Origin: Saccoglossus kowalevskii
Lineage: Eukaryota > Hemichordata > Enteropneusta > Harrimaniidae
DNA length: 22,729 nucleotides
Direction: 5' to 3'
NCBI RefSeq assembly: GCF_000003605.2
Contig: NW_003135343.1
Span: 275,945-298,673 of the forward strand
Part shown: positions 10,501 through 17,863 of the stretch, in pieces
How positions within the stretch are numbered: the first letter of the stretch is position 1
Layout of the letters: every line of letters begins with the position of its first letter
Notes under the pieces: generated by a model
What the model was told of the DNA's origin: nothing
Databases searched by the model: none
The model's input: the letters and a program-made list of their open reading frames with translations, nothing else
Position numbers and translations under genes: made by a program

Positions 10501-13413
10501 TCAACAGCTTTGTTCTAAAATTATGCAACTTCAATCATTGCATAGGTATCACTCTTTAAGCAGAATACAGAGGTTCTCATCAGTAGACACATTCACAGCC
10601 TGAGCATAGCATAGCATTATTTTCATGATTCCTGAAACAACTCCACAAAAGTCTGCACAAAAAAGACTTTAATCAAGACTAGCATTATCTACAGTCAACC
10701 GAATGAGCAACAAGGTATGGTCTTTCATCGAAGTCCATATAGATTCTTACCAAACATAAATGCAATGACTACAGGACGCGTGTACACCTAGAAGAAGAGA
10801 GCATCTACAGCATAGAGCGTCCTAAACTCTCTACAGGCCAACAACTGCACAAGAGCAGATATTGGCCCGACCATATATGTGATAAGTTCCAGAGGTGAGA
10901 AACCCCTTGAAATTGTAGATTATGTCTACACTGGAAGAACCGTGGAAAGGGAGCAAGTTCTTCACCATAGTGCAAGATTGTCGGTTTAGTGAGTCATGCA
11001 GATATGCACATGCATGTATTCTCTCGGGCTGTGCTAAAGCTCAGCCACAGACCCATCATTCAAAAAAACGAGAATTAATCTCAAACATTTCTAGCTTCCT
11101 AGTTCAGCAATCGCCCTTCATTAATTTCCTAATTGGATGACTGAACTGACTGACAGCTCTGACCATGATTTCTCGATCTCTGGCATCACTATTGGTTTTT
11201 CACATGACTAATTCTGTTACTTGTTTAAAAGGGGCTCATATGAATAATTAATCTTAAGCTACTAATCCAGATTTTCGCAACAAGGTTGAACAACAAATCT
11301 TGACTGAAATTAATCATGGCCGGTAGATTTGAACAAAATATGCCCCTACATAACCAATCAGAGCATTTGGTGTTATCCTCAAAAACGATTGTGATGAAAT
11401 TCGGGAAATTCATGATCCTAGTCAACCATCTGGTAACGCAGAGATAGTGCACGTTTTATGAAAATGACGTTTATCGTCCACAAAGATGGCTATCGCATCA
11501 CGACTAAATGCCAAAATTCGCCACACCACGCTTGCTGATATTCAATTGTAACGTAAAAGAATTAAATAAAAATATTTACAAACGGACGAAACTGTCATGG
11601 CGCTGTGTAATCAAATTTCACTGCGGAAGGGCACAATCGGTTACGTAATTCCGATGAGATATTCATACAGTTATATAAACATAGTGATCGATATTATCTT
11701 TTCTCATGCCCTTAAAAAAATACTTTTTATGACTCGCGATCTCCGGTGAAATGAAACGTGAGAGTTCGACCATATTCAAGTTTCAGTTCGACAACTCCGA
11801 TAAAATGGGCATAATATTTTGCTACACGGCGGCTATTCTCGGTGTTTACCACTCAATCGCTCAAACACTGATGACAAAAAATTATTGTAATTCGAGGCAG
11901 GTTTCATTTAACTATAGACGGCTATACAACGAACTTTGTGAATCGCGTCCGATGCATGCTAGGTGAAAAGGGGTTCCCGATCAAACGTAACCAAGATGGC
12001 GTCGCAGAGTACTTAATTTTGTCCGCGGTGTTTTATAAACACCATATCGTTGCCGAATTTGCTGTAATTTCCAAGGTATTTTTTCATTTTCAATTACTCG
12101 AGGATTTTACTTTTGTGTATTTTGAACTGACAAGTTAGTTACGCTGGTAGCAACAGCATTCACTGTAGTGTTTGTCCATTGCCTCGCAATGCTATCAGCA
12201 CGCTGATCGAAACGAAACGAAAATTATCATTAATAATACCTGACTATTTCAGTGTTGAATGCCTTTGGAGAAAAAAATGTGTGAAATCAATTTTAGTTTC
12301 GTCCACAATGCGAGAAAGCCTTTCTCCCAAATGAAAAAAATAAAACTCAGTATACCACTGGAAGCTGCCACGCTAGACGTTGGCGACATTTTTGCGAGAT
12401 AGTGGTGACGGAGACGTGAAATAATCATTTTGCCACCGTATATATGCAAAGTTTTGCCGTGACGCGGAGAGTTTTGGCGCGACAGGTGATAGAGTTTTGT
12501 TGCGAAGTAACAGAGCTTAACCGCAACTAATTACAGTTTTGCTGTCAAAATGTGGAGATTTGGCGTGTGTTGCCGTCAAATTGTGGTGTTTTGCAGTGAA
12601 ATAATATAGTTTTGCCCTAAAGAATATTGTTTTGCCGTCAAATATTAAAGTTTTACAGTAAAATAATAGAGTTTTGCCGCGATGAACTAAATATATGTTG
12701 TCACTTGTGGGCCACCGTACATATATCATTAACAGTGACTTGTCAACCTATATGAGGTACCAGTATGTCCAGTACTTCTTCCTTACCACCTCTTTCAGTT
12801 TGTTTTGTTTGCGAATTAATTAGCATATCAAAGAGCTTATCCCGAGTGTACCAAAGAAAACTCCTGTGTGTGTGTGTGTATAGTCTCGCTTATTTACTAT
12901 TAACTATTATGTGATCATTAGAGGGGAAAAACAAGCTCTATTGATCTCAACATACGTTCTTCATTATAGAGGCTCATGAAAATATTGCGAGACTGTTTAG
13001 TGAGGTTTACCGAATTTTTACAGTGCAAGGTTAATCGGGCGCTATGAAAAGTGAAATAATTTCTTCTCATTCTCCCTGTCTAACATAAATTCAGCCCAGT
13101 TCCCCCAAGTCTGTGGTGTTGGGTATTCGATTGAATTAATCAAATTGAATTACTCATGATCTAACTAAACTGAAAAAAAATCGAGTTTCTCTGGTTTGCC
13201 GTGGTACAAGTCAGTAATTCTATATCTTGTCGTGCGGAAAAAAAGTGTAAATTTACCTTCTTGGTCCAGGTTTTTGTGAAGCTGCGTTCTCATGAAGTGA
13301 GGATTCTGATTTACCAAGTCGGCTGTATGCCTCCATCCCACTACGAATGCTTCATGACCTTCAGAGCCTATTTTCTTGAAAAAGTTGAGCAGGTTGTGAA
13401 TTTTAGCGGACAT
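7228..13413 (-). CDS. Four-exon gene for a two-domain antibiotic biosynthesis monooxygenase (ABM)-like protein, 228 aa
   Basis: Coding exons 13257-13413, 8654-8788, 7818-7912 and 7228-7527 join at GT-AG junctions (phases 1, 1, 0) into one open frame of 228 residues ending in TAG. Residues 1-110 match the ABM family, a dimeric alpha/beta barrel. Visible landmarks are an early LLNFFKKIGSEGHEAF strand-helix, WRHTADL, the LHKNLD turn, and YVNYAQFNS followed by a helix containing PEW. Residues about 120-228 look like a diverged second ABM half, with VFLVSTY, a WKEWSGASL helix, GFHDIALYKPF and YVTRAEF. Known relatives include quinol oxygenases such as YgiN, ActVA-Orf6 and some haem-degrading enzymes; many family members are uncharacterised. 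No signal peptide or membrane segment is seen, so a cytosolic protein is inferred. The start is fixed by an in-frame TGA two codons upstream. The substrate cannot be inferred. Confidence 0.85.
7584..7712. mobile_element. MITE-like inverted repeat in intron 3 of the ABM-like gene
   Basis: The left arm (7584-7617, AAAGCGCGGTGGTCCTCG and on to TGTTCGA) pairs with the right arm (7678-7712). Read in reverse, the right arm is AAAGAGCGGTGGTCGTCC and on to TGTTCGA. The arms are about 34 bp with several mismatches, GC-rich inside an AT-rich intron, and separated by about 60 bp. Clear target duplications were not found. Confidence 0.6.
7818..7912 (-). CDS. ABM-like gene, exon 3
   Basis: The acceptor GTTAAACAG ends at 7913, and the donor CAG|GTATTG has its GT at 7817-7816. 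The exon is 95 nt, enters in phase 1 and leaves in phase 0. It encodes GGFFEIATFSGQPMTPAKPL, the closing strand of domain 1 and a proline-rich linker, then DTSVFLVSTYQ, which appears to open the second domain. Intron 2 (7913-8653) is 741 bp and contains a hairpin at 7972-7996. Confidence 0.82.
7972..7996. repeat. Hairpin with perfect 9-bp arms in intron 2
   Basis: CTATTCGCC (7972-7980) and GGCGAATAG (7988-7996) flank a 7-nt loop. A diverged repeat with a counterpart in intron 1 follows at 8005-8023. Confidence 0.7.
8005..8023 (+). repeat. Dispersed short repeat, copy 1
   Basis: GATCTCGTTGAGAGCGAGA matches 10135-10153 with one mismatch. Weaker similarity continues for about 20 bp to the right. 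The copies lie in two different introns of the ABM-like gene and look like remnants of a common element. Confidence 0.55.
8654..8788 (-). CDS. ABM-like gene, exon 2
   Basis: The acceptor TTTTGTTTGCAG ends at 8789 and the donor CCAG|GTAATA begins at 8653. The exon is 135 nt with phase 1 at both ends, so it is symmetric. It carries the most diagnostic stretch of the protein, YVNYAQFNSDQF, which corresponds to the (F/Y)xxVNxAxWxS strand-turn of ABM proteins, then a basic helix with TPEWREEM. The family's usual tryptophan after VNxA is Phe here. The reading frame joins both neighbours without a stop. Confidence 0.88.
8949..9120 (+). promoter_or_regulatory. Promoter-like stretch inside intron 1, antisense to the ABM-like gene
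   Basis: A perfect palindromic CRE (TGACGTCA, 8949-8956) precedes a relatively GC- and CpG-rich segment. That leads into CCAGAATGGATATTAAGTAAGA, an ATG closely followed by a consensus-like donor. This could be the first exon of an antisense gene or a mobile-element end. No downstream plus-strand exon was found. Confidence 0.2.
9684..9859. mobile_element. Foldback/MITE element with about 80-bp arms
   Basis: The left arm (9684-9765) and right arm (9779-9859) are inverted copies with scattered mismatches and one 1-nt shift, and they leave only a 13-nt spacer. Both begin AACACATG, pass through TTGTTGYCTGCCC and carry the palindrome GGTCATGACC (9745-9754 and 9790-9799). The near-complete self-complementarity marks a non-autonomous foldback element. 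Confidence 0.8.
10135..10153 (+). repeat. Dispersed short repeat, copy 2
   Basis: GATCTCGTTAAGAGCGAGA, the intron 1 partner of 8005-8023. Confidence 0.55.
10385..10471. repeat. Compound foldback built from an AGGGAGCTGTAA motif
   Basis: The core GAGCTGTAATGAGAAGG (10409-10425) is perfectly inverted at 10427-10443 around a single T. Outside it, CCAGGGAGCTGTAA at the left end is inverted as TTACAGCTCCCTGG at the right end. The motif therefore occurs twice on each side. Confidence 0.85.
12426..12690. repeat. Phased 20-21 bp repeat, about 12 units
   Basis: Variants of GTTTTGCCGTSAAATAATA recur with starts at 12451, 12471, 12494, 12514, 12536, 12557, 12567, 12588, 12609, 12629, 12650 and 12671. 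Most spacings are 20-23 bp, with one short step of about 10. The later units are best conserved. Its minus-strand translation is repetitive and is not a gene. Confidence 0.75.
13257..13413 (-). CDS. ABM-like gene, coding exon 1
   Basis: This exon encodes residues 1-52 plus the first base of codon 53, beginning MSAKIHNLLNFF. It contains the first strand and helix of ABM domain 1, with WRHTADL and LHKNLD. The ATG is at 13413, and the in-frame TGA at 13419-13417 excludes a longer product from this exon. The donor is GAAG|GTAAAT, with the GT at 13256-13255 (phase 1). Intron 1, 8789-13256, is 4468 bp and carries most of the repeats in the gene. Confidence 0.85.
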
Positions 13414-13420
13414 GTTTCAC

Positions 13421-13446
13421 CTGGAAAGACTGAGAGATGTAGAGAG
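13421..13446 (-). promoter_or_regulatory. Possible 5'UTR splice acceptor just before the ABM-like start codon
   Basis: The minus strand reads a long pyrimidine-rich run ending TCAGTCTTTCCAG, eight bases before the ATG. This is a strong acceptor by eye. If it is used, the true promoter and a non-coding first exon lie upstream, perhaps beyond 13600. The protein start would not change, because TGA lies in frame between the acceptor and the ATG. Confidence 0.35.
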
Positions 13447-13527
13447 CGTTGTAAGGTTACTTCTCCTTACGTGAAAACAATTACGCGCAATCCTTACTCT
13501 TTTCTCACAGTTTTACTTAATTCGTGG

Positions 13528-13535
13528 TTTATATA
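13528..13535 (-). promoter_or_regulatory. TATA-like box upstream of the ABM-like gene
   Basis: The minus strand reads TATATAAA here, 115 bp upstream of the ATG. If used, transcription would start near 13500 and give a 5'UTR of roughly 85-90 nt. A competing reading is a spliced 5'UTR using the acceptor at 13421-13422. Confidence 0.35.
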
Positions 13536-14044
13536 CATCTACGTTATAGCATGGCAGGTTCCATGGTTATAGTGGATTATTGGCGGAACAGCGGGAAGAG
13601 GGTATATGGTGGACTGTAATCAGCAGATAACCCGGCGTTTAAACGTTGGCTTTGAGATTTTGGGTCTTTCACTTCAACTCAACGCTTGAAATATTACGAG
13701 TTGCGGATTTGAAGGAGAGCGCAGTGGGCCCGTCTGAACGTCTATCGAAAGTGGAACTAATGTCATGCCTGTTCTGCTGGGCGTCTTTGTCCCCCAGAAT
13801 ACAGCATGTAGGTACGCTTTAAATTACGGCCTTTAAATTCGTACATTACTTTGAATTCCACTATAACGCAATAAAAAAGATCAAAACACCACGAGACATT
13901 CGTTCATAGCATTAGCTTCCAGGCAAAACTAAAAGACATATAAATCTGAATTCCCCCTTTGTTCATGCCGCCAACCTTGCTTTCAACACCGGTCGGCTCA
14001 CACAGGGCTTCGCAAATCTGCCGGGACTGTCCGTTATTGGGTTT
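13536..14044. other. Upstream of the ABM-like gene, no gene seen
   Basis: Sequence between the TATA-like box and the decayed tandem repeat. It may contain the real promoter if the 5'UTR is spliced. No exon was recognised. Confidence 0.5.
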
Positions 14045-14215
14045 GACGTAAATATATTATTCCCTTGCATAATAGGATCATCTAAATTTCAAAGTGTCGT
14101 TAATATGTTATTGTTTCGTTACTGCACATTTCATGGGGTCATCCAAAGTGCAAAATGACGTAAATATATTATCGCTTAATTATGGGTATGGAGTCATCCA
14201 AAGTTCAATTTTTCC
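14045..14215. repeat. Decayed tandem repeat, three units of about 50-61 bp
   Basis: GACGTAAATATATTAT at 14045 recurs as GTCGTTAATATGTTATT near 14095 and as GACGTAAATATATTAT near 14157. Each is followed by a (G)GTCATCCAAAGT-like block. Confidence 0.65.
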
Positions 14216-14352
14216 AGCCTTGTAACCTCTAATGTCTGCATGTGCACACATACTCCAAAGAATCATGTGTCGATTGAATTTTTTACATATTAGGAATGCA
14301 ATACAATGTGCAGTGCATCAACAACATATAACGAAATCTGTACTGCAAACAA

Positions 14353-14552
14353 CACTATGATATTAGAGGTCTTCTATTTTGGTTTAAAAACTATCTTTGT
14401 AATCGCCAATAATTTGTAAGTACTGAAAACATTTCATCGTTTCCCCGACCTATAATCTTCGGGGTTCCGCAAGGATGGATTCCAGGTCCATATATTTATA
14501 ATATAGCCAATTCTATCAATCCTTTCATTTTCGACTCTTTGGAGATGATAGT
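14353..14552 (+). pseudogene. Non-LTR retrotransposon reverse transcriptase fragment, palm domain
   Basis: The plus-strand translation gives YDIRGLLFWFKNYLCNRQ, a stop, then FVSTENISSFPRPIIFGVPQ and GWIPGP. This matches the RT block with GIRG..L.WF..YL..R and GVPQGSILGP of CR1/jockey-type elements. A one-base frameshift later gives LFGDDS (14535-14552), the equivalent of the catalytic (Y/F)ADD motif. One stop and one frameshift make it dead. It ends abruptly where the exon-like repeat block begins. Confidence 0.8.
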
Positions 14553-14554
14553 CT

Positions 14555-14920
14555 GGCGGCCATCTTGCTTTTTTATACACCAGGAGCCGCGGTTTCATTG
14601 TGTGCAGTGGTGGAAAAGATATGCGTGTACATTTCAGCTTTGGAAAGTGTAGAGCAACAAATACTTAGTTTATTTTTATCGCTTGACAGTCGTGAAAGGT
14701 CAACAGGAACAATAAAATACTGTCTGGTGTAAAAAGCATACACAGACACATAAACCGACTGTGACCTAATAATGTAGAGTGATTTGAACTCCGCGTGAAA
14801 TAAAAACTAATGTATCATTTCAAAACAACCCTACCGCTACTTAACGGTTTTGTTGTTGGCACTTTCAATGACAATGTGCATATACAGCCCACAGCGAGTG
14901 GAACACGGTGTCACAAAATT
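14555..14920. repeat. Duplicated block, copy A (partner at 18016-18400)
   Basis: This aligns with 18016-18400 from GGCGGCC to CACGGTGTC(A/G)CAAAATT, with substitutions and several indels, roughly 80% by eye. Read on the minus strand it includes a GTCACAGTCGG segment preceded by TTATTAG, and a TATA-like TGTATAAAAAAG at its far end. No long open frame survives in this copy. Confidence 0.8.
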
Positions 14921-15017
14921 TCAAGCCCTTCACATTGTAATTTAAAACATGTAAACCATTAAGTATCATCATATTCACATGTAGACTACGGGTCACCCTG
15001 CAGAAGCGTAAACTTAC

Positions 15018-15111
15018 CTGTCAACAGGGACTGCACGTTTACAGTAAATATGGTTAAATGATTCAATGGAATTAGCGATAAAGCAAACCATACAAACGCA
15101 ACTGCCTCACT
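15018..15111 (-). pseudogene. Exon-like hydrophobic segment, copy A
   Basis: On the minus strand a TTTGTGTTGGCAG acceptor precedes 94 nt open for 31 codons, then G|GTAAGT. The translation includes AFVWFALSLIPLNHLTIFTV, a possible membrane segment. Copies B (15280-15373) and C (18408-18501) differ only by substitutions, with no indels. An upstream ATG would meet TGA in copies A and B, so only the spliced reading is open there. I do not recognise the family. Confidence 0.3.
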
Positions 15112-15161
15112 CTGCCAACACAAAAGATATGTAAATAATGAACATAAACACGTTTCACCTC

Positions 15162-15190
15162 GTATGTGTAACTCTATGAGTTACACATAC
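15162..15190. repeat. Hairpin with perfect 13-bp arms
   Basis: GTATGTGTAACTC (15162-15174) and GAGTTACACATAC (15178-15190) flank TAT. In unit B the arms were 17 bp and perfect before the insertion split the right arm. Confidence 0.85.
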
Positions 15191-15279
15191 AAGATGACAT
15201 ACGAGCCTGGCGATCTATTCATAAGTATCATCATATTCACATGTAGACTACGGGTCACCCTGCAGAAGCGTAAACTTAC

Positions 15280-15373
15280 CTTTCAACAGGGATTGCACGT
15301 TTACAGTAAATATGGTTAAATGATTCAATGGAATTAGCGATAAAGCAAACCATACAAACGCAACTGCCTCACT
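15280..15373 (-). pseudogene. Exon-like hydrophobic segment, copy B
   Basis: This is nearly identical to copy A as part of the 262-bp duplication, but ends QSLLK and then G|GTAAGT, as in copy C. It has the same acceptor and phase. Confidence 0.3.
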
Positions 15374-15448
15374 CTGCCAACACAAAAGATATGTAAATAA
15401 TGAACATAAACACTTTTCACCTCGTATGTGTAACTCTATGAGTTACAC

Positions 15449-15658
15449 GATTCACAGTCATGAATCGCGGCGATCAGCGTCCTTCGATGTGGCTTTACTT
15501 TAGTATAATTTTAAAATATTTCAAAACCACATTTCCTTGCACGCATAACCGCGAAAACGAACACCAGTAAACTTGGGGCGAACCGACTTTGGGGCGAACT
15601 GACTGTGGGGCGAACTGGTCTGGGGCGAATGTGCATTGGGGCGAACTGACTGACCACC
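15449..15658. mobile_element. 210-bp insertion with 8-bp target site duplication
   Basis: AGTTACAC stands on both sides (15441-15448 and 15659-15666), and deleting the insert plus one copy restores unit B precisely. An 8-bp duplication is the length made by hAT-type transposases, among others, but I see no convincing terminal inverted repeat. The left end holds a small palindrome, GATTCA..TGAATC. The right part is a GGGGCGAACTGAC minisatellite. It is non-coding and therefore non-autonomous. Confidence 0.82.
15573..15653. repeat. GGGGCGAACTGAC minisatellite inside the insertion
   Basis: Five GGGGCGAA(C/T) units occur with spacings of about 16-20 bp, most followed by a short CTGACTGT-like spacer. 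They occupy the right third of the inserted element. Confidence 0.8.
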
Positions 15659-15822
15659 AGTTACACATACGAGGTGACATACGAGCCTGGCGATCTATTC
15701 ATGTCAATACATGGACGCCTATGACGGCGGAACGACTGTGTACCGGTACAGAACCTTACCCGTGCTCGAAATATTAGAAATTATAGAATTTAAACAGTTT
15801 GGTAATGTAATGCAAACATCAT

Positions 15823-15852
15823 GCACACACACCCCCCCCACACACACACACA
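15823..15852. repeat. (CA)n microsatellite split by a C run
   Basis: CACACACA, a run of C, then CACACACACACA. Confidence 0.85.
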
Positions 15853-15889
15853 AATACCTTGTTCAAAACAGTTACGATATAATATAATA

Positions 15890-16870
15890 ATTCATCCACA
15901 GCTGCAGGTTATGATAATATTCCTTTGTTTTGTTTTGTTTTTCGGACCGGACACATTTTCGAGTATTGATTGGATCAATCAATTATGTATTTTGTTTTGA
16001 TCTGCAAAAGATCGTCTAACCAGGTGTTTTTGTAGCAATGCTGTTCCATATCCTTTATAGCATGGTAAGTGAAACTCATTGGTCCATTGTTTTGTATTCG
16101 TTGATATTATTTTATTGCCTGCTACTGAATTTTTGCAATTCATGGTAGCCGACCGGTTTCGAATCTACACCCAATATTGACTTGTTTTGACGTTAAGGAT
16201 CTGCCTACAACATTTCAAGTGGAATTTCTCTGTAAAAGTGAGTTGATTAATTTGTGGTAATTGATGTAAGTATCACGACCTTTGATATGTCAGTGTTCAA
16301 TTCTAGATCCCAGTTCATGGTTTAATCATAAAAAGATTTCAGTGTTGATTGTATAGAGTATCCTTGAATGTTGATGGGAGCACAATATCGTCTGTGGAAA
16401 ATAGGCTGGATATTGATACATCATTTAATACCAGTTGAGCATTTGCTATTTTAGCACTGTTACAAGGTCATTGATGACGATACTGAAAACAAGTTGGGCA
16501 TAGGACAATCTGGCTTTACTCCATTATTTGTCTGAATCTTAATCGGTCACCAAGTTTTACACAGAAACTTGTATTGGACTACATGCTTTTGAATACGTTG
16601 TATACTGGTTTAGTAATCCTATTTCCCTGAAGTTTTTACAGTAATCCATTTCGCCAGACAGTGTCAATTTTTTTTTTTCAAGTCAATGAAGCAGCTATAA
16701 AATTCTTCTTTTTTTTAATGATATTTTTTCACTAATGTATGAAGAGTGAGAATATGGATCCAGTCTTTTTTGTGGATTGGAGTGATGTTGTAAATGTCCC
16801 AAGCTTTAGGATGTTCTTCATTGCTGAGAATGCGATTATATCGTCTATGAAGAGCTATGATCATACACGG
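15890..16870 (-). pseudogene. Decayed non-LTR retrotransposon reverse transcriptase, copy 1
   Basis: Read on the minus strand, RT motifs occur in the correct order with stops and frameshifts. They are ILSNEEHPKAWDIYNITPIH then KK (about 16828-16762; fingers), CFIDLK..DTVWRNG (about 16700-16647; motif A), KPVYNVFKSM and FCVKLGDRL, GVKPDCPMP (16522-16496; GxxQG block), LFSTDDIVLPS (about 16402-16375; the catalytic YADD-like box), and AIKDMEQH further 3'. An A-run has replaced part of motif A. The 3' end after 15890 is missing. No intact endonuclease region was seen. Confidence 0.8.
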
Positions 16871-16899
16871 ACGAGTCATCGATAGAGGGCGTATGTGCC

Positions 16900-17640
16900 G
16901 TCTACAATTACATTGACGATATATTAACAAGAATATGTCATGGAAAGCCCACGTTGATAAAATTTGCAAAGTTATTGCACCAAAAATTGGTTTAAATCAC
17001 AACTACGTCATTTTGTAGACATATCCTTACTCTCTTATACAACTCAATTCTTTCACATATTGCCGCTAGAAATCTAATGGTGATGCATATGCAACTCTAC
17101 TTCAACCAATATATCTCTTACAAAATAAAAATAGTTCGCTTCATCACTTTCTCTGATTCGTATTCCCATGCCGCTCCTCTTTTCCAAAAACTAAGAATAC
17201 TAAACATGTTTATTCTCTGCAAATTACAAACCTGTTTTTTATTTGTCTTTGATGTCAATAATATCGTACGTTATGTTTACAACTATTTGGACCCATCGTC
17301 CAGTAATTATCAACCCCGTTTAGCATGTAGCTTGAATTATTATACTCCAAAACTGAATCTTACACTCAACCAAAACAATCTAAAATACTCTGCAACAAAA
17401 CATTGGAACTCATTGCCTGATGCATTTAAAACCATCACTAAGAGACACATATTTAAAACACCATCTCTTCAATATTTGATTTGTAATATTTTTCATTCAT
17501 ATATATACATGGGTTACCGACCGCGACTAGTTCTGGTGAACTATATCTGTTATTCCCACCAAAAGAAAGTAGAAATGATTTACTTATATATATTTACTAC
17601 TTGTATAATTTCTACATCGGTGAAATAAATTTCATTTATT
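16900..17640 (+). pseudogene. C-terminal part of a non-LTR retrotransposon RT with simple-repeat tail
   Basis: NKNMSWKAHVDKICKVIAPK is followed, across frameshifts, by KIVRFITFSDSYSHAAPLFQ and KLRILNMF, then by HWNSLPDAFK, as at the end of CR1/L2-type RT polyproteins. A short 3'UTR with AATAAA near 17623 leads straight into (ATTC)n. The N-terminal RT blocks are absent here; the plus-strand palm fragment at 14353-14552 could be their continuation. The open frame at 17077-17628 is the surviving portion. Confidence 0.78.
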
Positions 17641-17812
17641 CATTCATTCATTCATTCATTCATTCATTTATTCATTCATTCACTCACTCACTCACTCACT
17701 CACTCACTCACTCACTCACTCACTCACTCGCTCACTCACCTACTCACTCATTCACCTACTCATTCATTCATTCGTGCATGCATGCATTCATTCATTCATT
17801 CATTCATGCATT
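17628..17812. repeat. (ATTC)n / (ACTC)n compound microsatellite
   Basis: About 185 bp of 4-bp units runs ATTC, then ACTC, then ATTC again with GCAT interruptions. It grew from the tail of the preceding retroelement. Confidence 0.93.
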
Positions 17813-17863
17813 CAATTAACTTTTACAACCATTTATAATGTAAATGTACTTTTTGAACAGCGA

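Larger units (their letters stand above)
8789..13256 (-). other. Intron 1 of the ABM-like gene, 4468 bp
   Basis: GT at 13256-13255 and AG at 8790-8789 on the minus strand. It contains a CpG-containing stretch around 8950-9260, the inverted-repeat element at 9684-9859, the foldback at 10385-10471 and the phased repeat at 12426-12690. No further ABM-like exon is visible inside it, and the flanking exons already join in frame. Confidence 0.75.
14961..15222. repeat. 262-bp tandem duplication, unit A
   Basis: Unit A runs from AAGTATCATCATATTCAC to CGATCTATTCAT and is repeated immediately at 15223. The two units differ at about five positions, so the duplication is recent. The unit carries a hydrophobic exon-like segment on the minus strand (15018-15111) and a hairpin at 15162-15190. 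Confidence 0.95.
15223..15702. repeat. 262-bp tandem duplication, unit B, interrupted by an insertion
   Basis: After removing the 210-bp insertion and one 8-bp target copy, unit B is exactly 262 bp, the length of unit A. Its exon-like segment is 15280-15373 on the minus strand, with donor AAAG|GTAAGT. Confidence 0.93.

Noticed and set aside
12517-12729. 70-codon minus-strand frame with repetitive residues
   Set aside because: It is the translation of the 20-21 bp tandem repeat, not a protein.
13201-13572. 123-codon plus-strand open frame
   Set aside because: It lies antisense to exon 1 of the ABM-like gene, has no domain and is explained as a shadow of real coding sequence plus its flank.
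17601-17819. Plus-strand frame rich in Ser-Phe-Ile-His and Ser-Leu-Thr-His
   Set aside because: Translation of the (ATTC)n/(ACTC)n microsatellite.
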